The notes: generated by a model not told the origin, from the sequence alone. Counted from the stretch's first letter, positions 9,193 to 19,005 are shown. The stretch is DNA of 64,000 bases from an uncultured Aquitalea sp. (GCF_945957525.1 NZ_CAMFLA010000001.1:1-64000); one strand, 5' to 3'. Made by a program: numbers and translations.

Positions 9193-9717
9193 ATGACAGC
9201 CACGATCAGACACGCCGCCCTGGAAGATGCCCAGGCCATTGCCGATTTGCTGAATCTTGCCTACCGGCCGCCACCGGGCCGGGAAGGCTGGACCCATGAG
9301 TCGCACCTTGTCGCCGGGCAACGCGCCAGCGCGGAGCAGGTGAAGAGCGCGTTGCAACAAACAGGCAGCATCATGGCGTTGAAGGTGACAGCCGACGGCC
9401 ATCTGCTCGCTTGCCTGCATCTGCAAGGCGACAAGGAGAGTGCCAGCATCGGCATGTTTGCGGTGGACACCGCGGCGCAGGGTCAAGGCCTGGGGCGAGA
9501 GATGCTGGCGTGGGCTGAACGGGAAGCGCAAGCGCGTTGGTCCTGTCGCAAAACGTGCATGAGCGTCGTGGCGCAGCGCCCGGAGCTGATCGCCTATTAC
9601 GCGCGACGCGGCTATCTGCCCACCGGCGAAACCGCGGCTTTTCCCTGGGAGGCGTCGGTCGGCTCGCCGCTTGGCACGGCGCTCAGTCTCTGTCTGCTGG
9701 AAAAAACGCTGACCTGA
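9193..9717 (+). CDS. GNAT-family N-acetyltransferase
   Basis: This 174-residue protein has the Gcn5-related acetyltransferase fold. The acetyl-CoA loop is clear at QGQGLGREMLAWAE (about 96-109), the preceding strand is SIGMFAVD, and the C-terminal part has the AYYARRGY motif that follows the substrate helix. Such proteins move an acetyl group from acetyl-CoA to an amine, and the acceptor is unknown. It faces away from the FMN-barrel gene, with about 106 bp between the starts. It ends 99 bp before the convergent end of the GGDEF/EAL gene, and no clear terminator hairpin is visible between them. Confidence 0.88.
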   Translation: MTATIRHAALEDAQAIADLLNLAYRPPPGREGWTHESHLVAGQRASAEQVKSALQQTGSIMALKVTADGHLLACLHLQGDKESASIGMFAVDTAAQGQGLGREMLAWAEREAQARWSCRKTCMSVVAQRPELIAYYARRGYLPTGETAAFPWEASVGSPLGTALSLCLLEKTLT

Positions 9718-9816
9718 CGGCCGACTGTTCTGGCCTTGACCCGAGGGTGGCGGCCATGCGCGCGGCCTTTCGGCAAACCTGCCCAAGCGGGCTTGCCATC
9801 GGCCGCAACGCTGCTG

Positions 9817-12798
9817 CTATCGGGCCAGGACGAAAGTATTGCTCGCCCGCAGCACGTCCAACTCCTCCGCCGACATTGGTTTGGCGAACCAATAGCCCTG
9901 CATCAACTGGCAGCCCATTTTCAACAGCGCTTCCAGTTGTTCCTGCGTTTCCACGCCTTCGGCCACCACTTCCATGCCCAGATCGCGCGCCAATGACAAG
10001 GTGGCGCGCACTACCGCTTCATCGCCGTCGTGCCCCGGCAGCTTTTGCACAAAGGCGCGGTCTATCTTCAGGCGATCGATGGGATAACGCTGCAAACGCG
10101 CCAGCGAGGAGTGACCCGTGCCAAAATCATCCACGGCAAAGCGGCACCCCATCTCTTTCAAGGACTGGAAGCGCTGCAGGCTCTCTTCGCTGTCGTTCAT
10201 CACCGCACTCTCGGTCAACTCCAGCTCCAGACCACCCGGCGGCACTTGGTAAAGCGTCAGCAGATGCCGCACATGACCGGCCAGGTCGCTGCGTTCCATT
10301 TGCAACAGCGACAGGTTGACCGACACCGGCAAGGGCTGGCCGCGCCTCGCCCAGGCTTCATATTGCAAGCAGGCCAGATTCAACACTTGCTTACCCAAAG
10401 GCACAATCAGCCCGGTACGCTCCGCCAGCTCGATGAAATCGCCCGGCATCATCAGACCGCGCTGCGGGTGACGCCAGCGCACCAGCGCCTCGCAACCGAC
10501 GATGCGACCGTTTTGCGCATCCACCTGGGGTTGGAAATGCAGGAAGAACTGGCTGATATCATCCTGTAGCGCGCGTCGCAGATCGCGCTCCAGCGTCAAG
10601 CGCTCCACGGCCTGCTCGTTCATCCTGGCCGCGAAATAGCGCAGGGTATCGCGTCCGGCAGCCTTGGCGGCGTACATGGCCAGATCAGCGTGGCGCAACA
10701 ACTGCTCCGCGTCGCGCCCGTCGTCCGGATACAGCGCCACCCCGATACTGGCGGTAGTGCGCAACTCGTGCTGATCCACCATCACCGGCCGGTGGAACAG
10801 GGCCAGCAAACGGTGCCCCAGCGACTCAATCTGCTCCCGGGCCGAGTACGGCAGCAAGACGACAAATTCGTCGCCGCCCAGCCGCGCCAGAGTGGCGCCC
10901 GGCGGCACCGGCCGCCGCAAGCGGCCGGCCACGCTGATCAGCAACTGGTCGCCCACCGAGTGGCCCAGGCTGTCGTTGACGTTCTTGAATTCGTCCAGAT
11001 CCAGAAACAGCACGGCCAGCTTCTGCTCGCGCCGCGCGGCCTCCTCCATGGCTTGCGCGGCCAGAGTCAACCAGCAGGCGCGATTGGGCAGCCCCGTCAG
11101 GCTGTCGTGCATGGCCAGATAATTGACGCTGGCCTCCGCCTTGCGGGTAGCGTCCAGTTGCTCTTTCAACTGGCGATTAGCCTCGGCCAACTCGCCAGTG
11201 CGCTCGCCGACGATGTTTTCCACCCGCCGCGTATGCCCGGTCATGATGAGCATGAAACCACCGAACACCCCGCACATGACCACCCCGACGATGAAGGTGA
11301 TCCACTCCAGCCAACTGCGCAAACCGTGGATATAAACGCTGCTGGCGCGCAAGCGCAGCTGCCAGTGCCTGCCGGCAAACTCCAACGGTGCCTCCAGCCC
11401 GGGCCGGCCGCTCAGCCAACCAGGCTGCCCGCAATGCACGGGGCCGGACAGGCGACGCAACCCCGGCGCGCCGTCGCGATCCACCAGACACACCTCGATA
11501 TCGGCCCGCGCCTGATTCTGCAAGGCGGATTGCATCAGGTCGTCCATGCGGAACACACTGGCGATCACGCCGCGCAGGGCGCGCTCACGGCCTTCCGAAG
11601 CGGCGGCGAACACCGGCAAATATACCGCCACGCCTTTTTGCTGTGCGGTTTCCTGCACCAGATGAATGGCCGGGCTGGCCATTGGCGCGCCTGCGGCGAT
11701 GCTCGCCCGCACGGTGGCGGCCAGGCTGGGCACCGAGCCCAGATCCAGCCCCAGCGCACGCGCATTGTTTTCCAGGGGTTCGATGAAACGGATGGCCAGA
11801 TACGTGCGCCGCAAGGGCGAGAGTTGCATCCTGCCCTTGGCATCGCTGTCCATCAGCCGGCGGCCATCCGGCAGCCCGGCCTCAAAGCGCTGGCGCTCAT
11901 GCTGCTCCACCACCTGCGCCCAGCCCAGGCTCTGGGTGCCGGGAAAGCGCGCCAGCCATGGCGCGGCATACCGCCGCCATTGCTCAACGCCGCCAGCCGG
12001 CGATACGCCTTGCAGTTGCTGCAGCGCCTGCACGGCATCCAGCTGCATTTCCAGCCGCTTGCGCAGCAAGTGTTCGATCTGGCCCGCGTCGCGATTGAAT
12101 TGCGCCTGCACCCTATCGTTTTCCCAACGATGGATCAGCACGCACAGCCCGCTCATGGTCAGCAGCATCAGCAACATCGGCAACACCAGTGCTTTGCGCC
12201 GCCGGCGCCACTCAGCACGGGGTTTGCCGAAGAGAGCCAGCATCAGGGGCAGCATCAGGATGCAACCCATGCTGTCGCCCAGCCACCAGGTCCAGCCATT
12301 GAACAGACCTTCGCCAACCGGAATGATGCCGCGCAACGCCAGCAGCGAGACACTGATGCCGGACCCTATCAGGCAGCTGAGTGGAATCACCAGCGCCATC
12401 ATGATCAGCACTGGCCTCGGCGCATCCATCTGGTTGGGCCAGCCAGCCCACCGCCTGGCCAGCCATGTGCCCGCCAGCGCCTGCAGCGTGGCGGACAGCG
12501 GCACCAGCATCAGCACGAACGGATCCGGTTGGCTACCCACCGCGTGCAGATTGGCCATCACCTGCATGCCCAGCGAGCCCAGCAGCACGCCCGGCCACAG
12601 GCTGCGCCCCCACAGCAACAGCGCAGTCAGCGCCAGGCCAGCGGGAATGAACAAGGGAACGGTATAGCCCGGCGGAATCGCCACATAAAGGGAAAGCGCG
12701 CCGATGGCGGCATATAGGGCCGCCAACTGCAAAATGGCGATCGGGCGGGATGACAACGGCTTAAGTCCTGATTGAGTAAAGCGATGGACAAGGTTCAA
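9817..12798 (-). CDS. MASE1-sensor GGDEF/EAL cyclic-di-GMP protein
   Basis: This 993-residue inner-membrane signalling protein has several parts. An N-terminal MASE1-like membrane sensor spans about 20-225 with several helices and contains GWTWWLGDSMG. A CHASE-like periplasmic region follows (about 230-500) up to another helix near 510. The cytoplasmic part has a GGDEF domain (ARLGGDEFVVLL, about 640) and an EAL domain (CEALVRW near 770, then DDFGTGHSSL and VVAEGVE). Both catalytic motifs are intact, so it could make and degrade cyclic di-GMP. The start is a TTG without an obvious Shine-Dalgarno sequence, so the N-terminus is uncertain. Given the fimbrial genes nearby it may influence attachment, but that is only inference. 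Confidence 0.93.
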   Translation of the reverse strand: MNLVHRFTQSGLKPLSSRPIAILQLAALYAAIGALSLYVAIPPGYTVPLFIPAGLALTALLLWGRSLWPGVLLGSLGMQVMANLHAVGSQPDPFVLMLVPLSATLQALAGTWLARRWAGWPNQMDAPRPVLIMMALVIPLSCLIGSGISVSLLALRGIIPVGEGLFNGWTWWLGDSMGCILMLPLMLALFGKPRAEWRRRRKALVLPMLLMLLTMSGLCVLIHRWENDRVQAQFNRDAGQIEHLLRKRLEMQLDAVQALQQLQGVSPAGGVEQWRRYAAPWLARFPGTQSLGWAQVVEQHERQRFEAGLPDGRRLMDSDAKGRMQLSPLRRTYLAIRFIEPLENNARALGLDLGSVPSLAATVRASIAAGAPMASPAIHLVQETAQQKGVAVYLPVFAAASEGRERALRGVIASVFRMDDLMQSALQNQARADIEVCLVDRDGAPGLRRLSGPVHCGQPGWLSGRPGLEAPLEFAGRHWQLRLRASSVYIHGLRSWLEWITFIVGVVMCGVFGGFMLIMTGHTRRVENIVGERTGELAEANRQLKEQLDATRKAEASVNYLAMHDSLTGLPNRACWLTLAAQAMEEAARREQKLAVLFLDLDEFKNVNDSLGHSVGDQLLISVAGRLRRPVPPGATLARLGGDEFVVLLPYSAREQIESLGHRLLALFHRPVMVDQHELRTTASIGVALYPDDGRDAEQLLRHADLAMYAAKAAGRDTLRYFAARMNEQAVERLTLERDLRRALQDDISQFFLHFQPQVDAQNGRIVGCEALVRWRHPQRGLMMPGDFIELAERTGLIVPLGKQVLNLACLQYEAWARRGQPLPVSVNLSLLQMERSDLAGHVRHLLTLYQVPPGGLELELTESAVMNDSEESLQRFQSLKEMGCRFAVDDFGTGHSSLARLQRYPIDRLKIDRAFVQKLPGHDGDEAVVRATLSLARDLGMEVVAEGVETQEQLEALLKMGCQLMQGYWFAKPMSAEELDVLRASNTFVLAR

Positions 12799-12925
12799 TC
12801 ATAGCAAAGTCTGAAAACAGATTCGTCTTTTCACAATGCCACCAAGGGTATTTCCCGATGCAGGTTTTACCATGCGTGCAACAACGATCCGCGGCCGGGC
12901 TCTGAACAGGCCTCACCGCCCGGGA

Positions 12926-13942
12926 TCAGCCCGGCAACCGGCGAGCGTGAATGCTGGCGCGCACGCGGCGCTGCGGCTCCGCCAGCGTCTGTCCTGCCAG
13001 CAAGGTAAACACCTGATCCAGACTGGCGCGGGCCAGCGCCTCGCTGTCCTGCACGATGGCGTCGATGGCCAGCGGCAGGCAGTCCAGCAAGGAGTGATCA
13101 TCAAACGTCATCAGCTGCGCCGGCGCGTCGCCCAGGCGGCTGTGGCGGCTCAACCAGGCCAGCACCCCTTCCAGCAGGGTTATCGAGGCGGTAAACAGCG
13201 CCTCCGGCACTCGACCGTGCCGCTCATGCCATTCCGCCATCATTGCGTAACCGGACTCGCGCTGGAAATCACGCTGGCTGACGCCGTCCTGCGGCTCGGC
13301 CACGCCGCGCAAGCGCAGGGCCTCGCGGTAGCCTTGCAGCCGGTCGCGGCTGGGCGAGAGATCGGCCTGGCCGCCGAAGAACACCACTTCGCGGCACCCG
13401 GCATCCAGCCGCGCGCCAATCAGCTCCGCCACGATGCCAGTGGCGTCGGTCACCACGGAAGGGATGCCGCTGCCGTCGATGCGACGATCGACAAACACCA
13501 GCGGCAAACGACCGGTCCAGGCCTGGTAACGAACGGCGTCGCTGCTGCAAGGCACCACCACCATGCCGTCCACCTGCCGCGCCACCAGATGCGCGATGCC
13601 GGCGGTTTCCCGCTCCGGGTCTTCATCGCTGGTCACCATCACCAGCTGGAAATCCTGTTCCCGACACTGGTTTTCCATGGCCTGCGCCAACGCAGCGTGC
13701 GCGGAGTTGGTCAGATCGGGAATCACCAGGCCGATAGTGTTGCTGCGACGACTGCGCAAGGAGCGCGCCGACTGCGAGGGATTGAAGTGATGCTCCTTCG
13801 CCACCTGCTCCACCCTCGCCACCGTGGCGGCCGAGATGCGATAGCGCCCCGCATGGCCGTTCAGCACCATGCTGGCGGTGGTGCGGGAAACACCGGCCAG
13901 TGCGGCGATGTCATCGATGGTGAGGCGCTTGAAAGCAGTCAC
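12926..13942 (-). CDS. LacI-family regulator, FruR/Cra-like, probably of the rbs genes
   Basis: This 338-residue repressor has an N-terminal LacI helix-turn-helix (LTIDDIAALAGVSRTTASMVLNG, about 7-29) and a periplasmic-binding-like effector domain. The SRTTASMVLNGHAGRYRIS stretch and the NTIGLVIPDL phrase resemble FruR/Cra more than E. coli RbsR. Its position just downstream of the ribose transport genes suggests it controls them. It is separated from rbsB by a strong terminator, so it probably has its own promoter in 13943-14170. The start is a GTG. A GC-rich hairpin (ACCCCCGCC... at about 13988-14021) lies in its presumed leader. Confidence 0.85.
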   Translation of the reverse strand: MTAFKRLTIDDIAALAGVSRTTASMVLNGHAGRYRISAATVARVEQVAKEHHFNPSQSARSLRSRRSNTIGLVIPDLTNSAHAALAQAMENQCREQDFQLVMVTSDEDPERETAGIAHLVARQVDGMVVVPCSSDAVRYQAWTGRLPLVFVDRRIDGSGIPSVVTDATGIVAELIGARLDAGCREVVFFGGQADLSPSRDRLQGYREALRLRGVAEPQDGVSQRDFQRESGYAMMAEWHERHGRVPEALFTASITLLEGVLAWLSRHSRLGDAPAQLMTFDDHSLLDCLPLAIDAIVQDSEALARASLDQVFTLLAGQTLAEPQRRVRASIHARRLPG

Positions 13943-14171
13943 GGCAGTCTTTCGGCAAACGTTGGCGGAAATGGCGGCCCCGGACGCGACAACCCCCGCC
14001 GGGTCGGCCCGGGCGGGGGTGGGTCAGGCCTGCCGACATTGTATTACAAGCGAATGGCGTCGGGTCTGCCGCTTTGCTGATCTGACGCAGGCGGATCACC
14101 TTACGCTTGGCCCTCAAGGCTCAAAACACGGCGGTCTCCTCCCAATGGCCTGTTGACACCCCAGAATGCGA

Positions 14172-14204
14172 AAAAGCCCGTCTTGCAGGGCAAGACGGGC
14201 TTTT
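14172..14204 (-). terminator. terminator after rbsB
   Basis: A perfect 15-bp stem, AAAAGCCCGTCTTGC with its complement, and a 3-nt loop lies directly after rbsB. It has T runs on both strands and separates rbsB from the LacI-type gene. Confidence 0.93.
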
Positions 14205-14239
14205 GATTCCTCCCGCCAAATCGGGGGCGAGCATGGGTG

Positions 14240-15178
14240 TTACTGCTTGACCAGATTCAGCGGCACCGGGATGAACTTGTCCACCGGCTGGCCATCCACC
14301 AGTTTCTTGGCGGTTTGCACGCCGTACTGGCCGATCAGTTCCGGTTGCTGCTGCACGGTAGCGGCCAGATTGCCCGCCTTCACCGAGGCCACGGCATCGG
14401 CAGTGGCGTCAAAGCCCACCACAACAACGTTCTTCAAGCCGGCGGCCTGAATGGCTTTCAAGGCACCCAGCGCCATTTCGTCGTTGTGCGCAAACACGCC
14501 CTGGATGTCCTTGTTGCCCTGAATGATGTTTTCCATCACCGACAGGCCCTTGGCGCGATCGAAATCAGCCGGCTGCTTGGCCAGCAGCTTCACATCGGCC
14601 TTGCCGTCCACCACCTTGTGGAAGCCCTCGCCGCGTTCACGCGCTGCGGAAGAGCCGGCGATGCCTTCCAGCTCGACGATGCGGCCCTTGCCGCCCAGTT
14701 TTTCCATCAGGAACTCACCGGCCATCTTGCCGCCCGCCACGTTGTCCGAAGCGATGTGGGCGCTGACTTCCGCGCCGTTGACGCTACGATCCAGCGACAC
14801 CACCTTGATGCCCTTGCCGGTGGCTTCTTTCACCACATTGGCCACGGCGCTTGAATCAGTGGGGTTGATCAGGATGACGTTCACCTTCTTCTGGATCAGG
14901 TCTTCCACGCTGGCCTGCTGCTTGGCCGGATCGTCCTGCGCATCAACGGTAATCAGCGTAATGCCTTCCTTCTTGGCCTCGGCTTGGGCGCCGTCGCGCA
15001 GGGAAACAAAGAAGGGGTTGTTCAGCGTGGACACGGCCAGGCCAACAGTCACCTGAGTGCTTGCGGCGGCGGGTGCGCTGGCGGCAGCCGGGGCGGCGCT
15101 GTCCGGGCCTTGCTTGGAACAAGCGGCGATGCCCAGCACCAAGAGGCCGGCCATCAGCGGGTGTACGAGACGATTCAT
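14240..15178 (-). CDS. rbsB: ribose ABC transporter substrate-binding protein, predicted lipoprotein
   Basis: This 312-residue protein binds ribose for the RbsAC transporter. The mature part is a typical type I sugar-binding protein (VGLAVSTLNNPFFVSL, VNVILINPTDSSAV, FAHNDEMALGAL, VVVGFDATADAV). Unlike E. coli RbsB, the leader ends in a lipobox (LGIAAC, Cys20) followed by an Ala/Ser/Pro linker, so the protein is probably lipid-anchored rather than freely soluble. AGGAG lies 8 nt before the ATG at 15178, which is preferred over a GTG at 15187. It is the last structural gene of the operon, 75 bp after rbsC. Confidence 0.92.
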   Translation of the reverse strand: MNRLVHPLMAGLLVLGIAACSKQGPDSAAPAAASAPAAASTQVTVGLAVSTLNNPFFVSLRDGAQAEAKKEGITLITVDAQDDPAKQQASVEDLIQKKVNVILINPTDSSAVANVVKEATGKGIKVVSLDRSVNGAEVSAHIASDNVAGGKMAGEFLMEKLGGKGRIVELEGIAGSSAARERGEGFHKVVDGKADVKLLAKQPADFDRAKGLSVMENIIQGNKDIQGVFAHNDEMALGALKAIQAAGLKNVVVVGFDATADAVASVKAGNLAATVQQQPELIGQYGVQTAKKLVDGQPVDKFIPVPLNLVKQ

Positions 15179-15253
15179 GTGCATCACTCCTGAGTTCTGT
15201 CTAAAGCGGATAGCAAACGTTGCGAAAGTCGGCCGATGCTTCGGCCTGTGGTT

Positions 15254-16192
15254 TTACTTCTTGCCGCTGCGGTCGATCAGCACCGCCAGCAGAATCACTA
15301 CGCCCTTGATCACCTGCTGGTAGAAGGACGACACGCCCAGCAGATTGAGCCCGTTGTTGAGCACGCCGATCAGCAAGGCGCCCATCAGCGTGCCGAAGAT
15401 CCAGCCGCGACCGCCGGTCAGACTGGTGCCGCCCAGCACCACGGCGGCAATGGCGTCCAGTTCGTAACCGGTGCCCGCCGTCGGCTGCGCCGAATTGAGG
15501 CGGGAGGTGAGGATGACGCCGGCCATGGCGGACATGGCGCCGGACAGCGTATACACCCACACCTTGATGCGATCCACCTTCACGCCGGAGAGGCGCGCGG
15601 CCTCTTCATTGCCGCCGGTGGCGTACACATGTCGGCCGAAGACGGTCTTTTTCAGCAGGAAGGCAAACAGGCCGAACATCACCAGCATCCACACCACCGG
15701 CACCGGGATCAGCCCGGCCACATAACCGCCACCCAGCAAGGAGAACAGATCGCTGTTGAAACCGGTGATGGGGCTGCCGCCGGACACCACCAGCGACAAG
15801 CCGCGCAGAATAGTCATGGACGCGAGCGTGGCGATGAAAGGCGCCACCTTGCCCTTACTGATCACCAGACCGTTGGCAAAGCCCATGGCCGCGCCGGCCA
15901 GCACGCCCAGCAAGGTGGCCAGCAGCGGATCGAGCCCGGACTGGATCAGCGTGGCGATGGTGACGGAGGAAAGCGCCAGTATGGAGCCCACCGACAGATC
16001 GATGCCGCCCAGCAGGATGACCAGCGTCATGCCGAAAGCAATCAGGGCATTGATGGACACCTGGCGCATCACGTTCAGCAGGTTGCCCATGGTGAGGAAA
16101 TCGGGGCTGAGCACCGCCAGCCCCACCGACACGATGACCAGCGCGATGAAGGGCCCCAGTTTTTGCAGGGTGGCTTTTTGTTGTGGCGTCAT
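15254..16192 (-). CDS. rbsC: ribose ABC transporter permease
   Basis: This 312-residue inner-membrane permease (BPD_transp_2 family) forms the sugar channel with RbsA. It has about ten hydrophobic segments and the family phrases INALIAFGMTLVILLGGIDLSVGS, GNEEAARLSGVKVDRIK (the coupling loop to the ATPase) and AVVLGGTSLTGGRG. The ATG at 16192 follows GGAA by about 9 nt. It lies 26 bp downstream of rbsA. Confidence 0.94.
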   Translation of the reverse strand: MTPQQKATLQKLGPFIALVIVSVGLAVLSPDFLTMGNLLNVMRQVSINALIAFGMTLVILLGGIDLSVGSILALSSVTIATLIQSGLDPLLATLLGVLAGAAMGFANGLVISKGKVAPFIATLASMTILRGLSLVVSGGSPITGFNSDLFSLLGGGYVAGLIPVPVVWMLVMFGLFAFLLKKTVFGRHVYATGGNEEAARLSGVKVDRIKVWVYTLSGAMSAMAGVILTSRLNSAQPTAGTGYELDAIAAVVLGGTSLTGGRGWIFGTLMGALLIGVLNNGLNLLGVSSFYQQVIKGVVILLAVLIDRSGKK

Positions 16193-16218
16193 GAAAGCTT
16201 GTTCCGTTGTGTGTGGGG

Positions 16219-17712
16219 TCAGGCGGCTTGCGCGTCGCCGCCGGTGGCGGCCGCCATGATGGTTTCCTGCGTGGCGCCGGCTGCGTCGAACAGGCCGGTC
16301 TGCCGTCCTTCGTGAATGACGAGGATGCGATCGCTCATCGCCATCACCTCCGGCAACTCGGACGACACCATGACAATGGCGACGCCGGCCGCCGCCAGCT
16401 GATTGATGATGTGATAAATCTCGGCCTTGCCGCCCACGTCCACGCCGCGGGTCGGTTCGTCCAGCAGCAGTACGCGCGGCGGTTCGGCCAACCATTTGGC
16501 AAACACCACCTTTTGCTGATTGCCGCCGGACAGCGATTTCACGTCCAGCTCGGCATCGCGGGTGCGAATGCGCAACTGCTTGATCAGCCCGTCCACCGCA
16601 GCGCGTTCGCTGGCGGCGTTCACCATGCCGGCGCGGGCGTGTTTGCCCAGATGCACCAGGGTGGTGTTTTCCCGCACCGACATGCCCAACACCAGCCCCT
16701 GGCCCTTGCGATCTTCCGTAACAAAAGCGATGCCGGCGGCGATGGCGTCGCCCGGATGGCGCACTGTCAGCGGCTGGCCGTCCAGCATGACCTCGCCGGC
16801 CGCGCGCGGATTGACGCCAAACAGCGTCTTGAGGATTTCCGAGCGGCCTGCCCCCATCAGCCCGGCCACGCCCAGCACCTCGCCGGCGCGCACATCGAAG
16901 CTGATATCGCGCACATGGCCGTGGTCGGCCAGGCCGCGCACAGACAGTTTCACCTCGCCAGGCCGGCTCTCGCGGCGCGGGAAGCGATCGCCGATCTCAC
17001 GGCCCACCATCAGGTGCACCACCTCGTCGAAGCCGGTATCGGCGATGCGGCGCTCTCCCACGAAACAACCATCGCGCAGCACGCTGATCTTGTCGCAGAT
17101 ACGGAAAATCTCTTCCATGCGGTGCGACACATACACAATGGCTACGCCCTGCGCTTGCAACTGGCGCATCAGGCCGAACAGCACCTCGATCTCACGATCG
17201 GTCAGCGCCGCAGTGGGCTCGTCCATGATCAGCACCCGCGCCCGCATGGCCAGCGCCTTGGCGATTTCCACCATTTGCTGCTGGCCGATGGACAGGCTGC
17301 CCGCCTCCGCAGCCGGATCTATGCCGCCCGCGCCCAGCGCCTTGAGTTGGGTTTCGGCCTCGCGCCGCATGCGCGCATGATCAATCAGACCAAAGCGCGA
17401 GGGCTCTCGCCCAAGAAACAGGTTTTCCATCACCGTCAGCTGCGGAATCAGATTCAGCTCCTGATGGATGATGGCGATGCCGTGCGACTCGGCATCGCGG
17501 GTGGAGCGGATCTGCGCCGGCCTGCCGTCAATGACGATCTCGCCGGCATCGGCCTTGTACACGCCGCTGAGAATCTTCATCAGCGTGGATTTGCCGGCGC
17601 CGTTCTCACCCATCAGCGCATGGATCTCACCGGCTGCAACGGCAAAATCCACCGACTCCAGCACTTTGACCGGCCCGAAAGCCTTGCAGATGCCGCGCAT
17701 GGAAACAGTCAT
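16219..17712 (-). CDS. rbsA: ribose ABC transporter ATP-binding protein (two ABC domains)
   Basis: This 497-residue ATPase energises ribose import. The N-terminal half has Walker A GENGAGKST (about 36-44), the signature LSIGQQQMVEIAKA and Walker B VLIMDEP. The C-terminal half has a degenerate P-loop GLMGAGRSE, the signature LSGGNQQKVVFAKW and VLLLDEPTRGVDV. This asymmetric arrangement is typical of sugar transporters of the RbsA/MglA type. A 9-mer TTGGCCGAA lies at 16483-16491 (Leu-Ala-Glu). It starts 10 bp after rbsD. Confidence 0.95.
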   Translation of the reverse strand: MTVSMRGICKAFGPVKVLESVDFAVAAGEIHALMGENGAGKSTLMKILSGVYKADAGEIVIDGRPAQIRSTRDAESHGIAIIHQELNLIPQLTVMENLFLGREPSRFGLIDHARMRREAETQLKALGAGGIDPAAEAGSLSIGQQQMVEIAKALAMRARVLIMDEPTAALTDREIEVLFGLMRQLQAQGVAIVYVSHRMEEIFRICDKISVLRDGCFVGERRIADTGFDEVVHLMVGREIGDRFPRRESRPGEVKLSVRGLADHGHVRDISFDVRAGEVLGVAGLMGAGRSEILKTLFGVNPRAAGEVMLDGQPLTVRHPGDAIAAGIAFVTEDRKGQGLVLGMSVRENTTLVHLGKHARAGMVNAASERAAVDGLIKQLRIRTRDAELDVKSLSGGNQQKVVFAKWLAEPPRVLLLDEPTRGVDVGGKAEIYHIINQLAAAGVAIVMVSSELPEVMAMSDRILVIHEGRQTGLFDAAGATQETIMAAATGGDAQAA

Positions 17713-17722
17713 CGCGGCCCCC

Positions 17723-18121
17723 TCAGAAAATCACGCCGGAGTGCAGAATCACATTGGCGTAGGGCGTGCATTCGCCGGTGCGAATCACCGCCCGCGCCGC
17801 AGCGCAACGTTGCTTGAAGCTCTCGTGGCTCACCCAGTCGAGCGTCGCGCCAGCGCCGGCCAACCGTTCAGCCAGTTGCTGGACGGCCGGATTATGCTGG
17901 CGGCACTCTTCGGCAAACACCGCGCGCTCGCACTGGAAATCAGCCAGCACGCTGGCCAGCGTGTCGGCAAAAGACGGTGTGCCCAGCGCGATGGAGAGAT
18001 CAATGCACTCCACGCCGGGCGGAATCGGCAGGCCGCAGTCAGCAATGACAATGCTGTCGGTATGGCCCATGCCGGCCAGGATGCGGGCGATGTCGCGGTT
18101 GAGGTGTCCCAGCTTCTTCAT
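17723..18121 (-). CDS. rbsD: D-ribose pyranase
   Basis: This 132-residue cytosolic enzyme interconverts the pyranose and furanose forms of ribose so that RbsK receives its substrate. The catalytic His20 is present in AGMGHTDSI, and the conserved LPIPPGV and C-terminal YANVILHSGV segments are intact. Its ATG overlaps the rbsK stop in ATGA, indicating translational coupling. Confidence 0.95.
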   Translation of the reverse strand: MKKLGHLNRDIARILAGMGHTDSIVIADCGLPIPPGVECIDLSIALGTPSFADTLASVLADFQCERAVFAEECRQHNPAVQQLAERLAGAGATLDWVSHESFKQRCAAARAVIRTGECTPYANVILHSGVIF

Positions 18122-19005
18122 GCCGCGTCTCCAAGCAAAGTGTTCAGTTGCTGCAAGGTGGGCATGCCGCCCTGCGCGCCGGCTCGGGTCACCGACAGCG
18201 CGCCGGCGGCGTTGGCGCGGCGCACCGCCTCCGCCAGGCCCAGATGCAGGAAGGTGGCCAGCGCGCCGTTGAAGGTGTCGCCGGCGCCCGTGCTGTCCAC
18301 CGCATCCACGACAAAGCCTGGCTGATGTTGCAGCCCGCCCTCGGCGTCGGCGAACCAGGCACCGTCCTTGCCATGCGTCATCACCACCCCGGCTGGGCGG
18401 CGCGGCAGCAAGACGCGCCAATCTTCCTGGCTATCAAGGCTGACCGCCAGTTCGTGCTGATTGGGTGTGAGCAGGGTGGCGAGCGCCAGCAGCTCGGCCG
18501 GCAAGGCCTGCGCCGGCGCGGGATTCAGAATAAAGGGTTTGCCGAAGCGTGCGGCAAGTTCGGCGGCGCGCATCACGGCAGCCAGCGGCACTTCCAGCTG
18601 CGCCAGCACCACATCGGCCTCGGCAAAGGCCTGCTCGGCGGCGTCCAGATGCGCCGGCAGCAGCTCGTGGTTGGCCCCCGGCACGACCATGATGGCGTTG
18701 TCGCCGCCGCTCAAGGTGATGCTGGCCATGCCCGTGGCGGCCTCGCCGCGACCTACCCAACGCGTATCCACGCCTTCTTTTGTCAACCCGGCCACCAGCT
18801 CGTCGCCGAAACCGTCGCGCCCCACGCAGCCGATCAGGCGCACTTGCGCGCCCAGCCGCGCGGCGGCCACTGCCTGATTGGCGCCCTTGCCGCCCGGGTA
18901 GGTGGCGAAACGTTTGCCGAACAGGGTCTCACCCTGGCGCGGGAAGCTGTCCGCCTCCACCACCAAGTCCATATTGATGCTGCCTACCACCAGTACACGG
19001 GTCAT
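18118..19005 (-). CDS. rbsK: ribokinase
   Basis: This 295-residue PfkB-family kinase phosphorylates ribose to ribose 5-phosphate. It has the N-terminal sugar signature GSINMDLVVEADSFPRQGET and GGKGANQAVAAARLG, and the C-terminal ATP/catalytic signature DSTGAGDTFNGALA with the catalytic Asp in GAGD. The ATG at 19005 starts at the conserved MTRVLVVGSINMD; a longer in-frame start at 19080 adds a tail without homology. It is the first gene of the operon, an unusual position compared with the common rbsDACBK order. Confidence 0.94.
   Translation of the reverse strand: MTRVLVVGSINMDLVVEADSFPRQGETLFGKRFATYPGGKGANQAVAAARLGAQVRLIGCVGRDGFGDELVAGLTKEGVDTRWVGRGEAATGMASITLSGGDNAIMVVPGANHELLPAHLDAAEQAFAEADVVLAQLEVPLAAVMRAAELAARFGKPFILNPAPAQALPAELLALATLLTPNQHELAVSLDSQEDWRVLLPRRPAGVVMTHGKDGAWFADAEGGLQHQPGFVVDAVDSTGAGDTFNGALATFLHLGLAEAVRRANAAGALSVTRAGAQGGMPTLQQLNTLLGDAA

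Noticed and set aside
13988-14021. GC-rich hairpin upstream of the LacI-type regulator as a terminator.
   Set aside because: It has no T-tract on either strand and sits in the presumed leader of the regulator. I kept it only as a remark.
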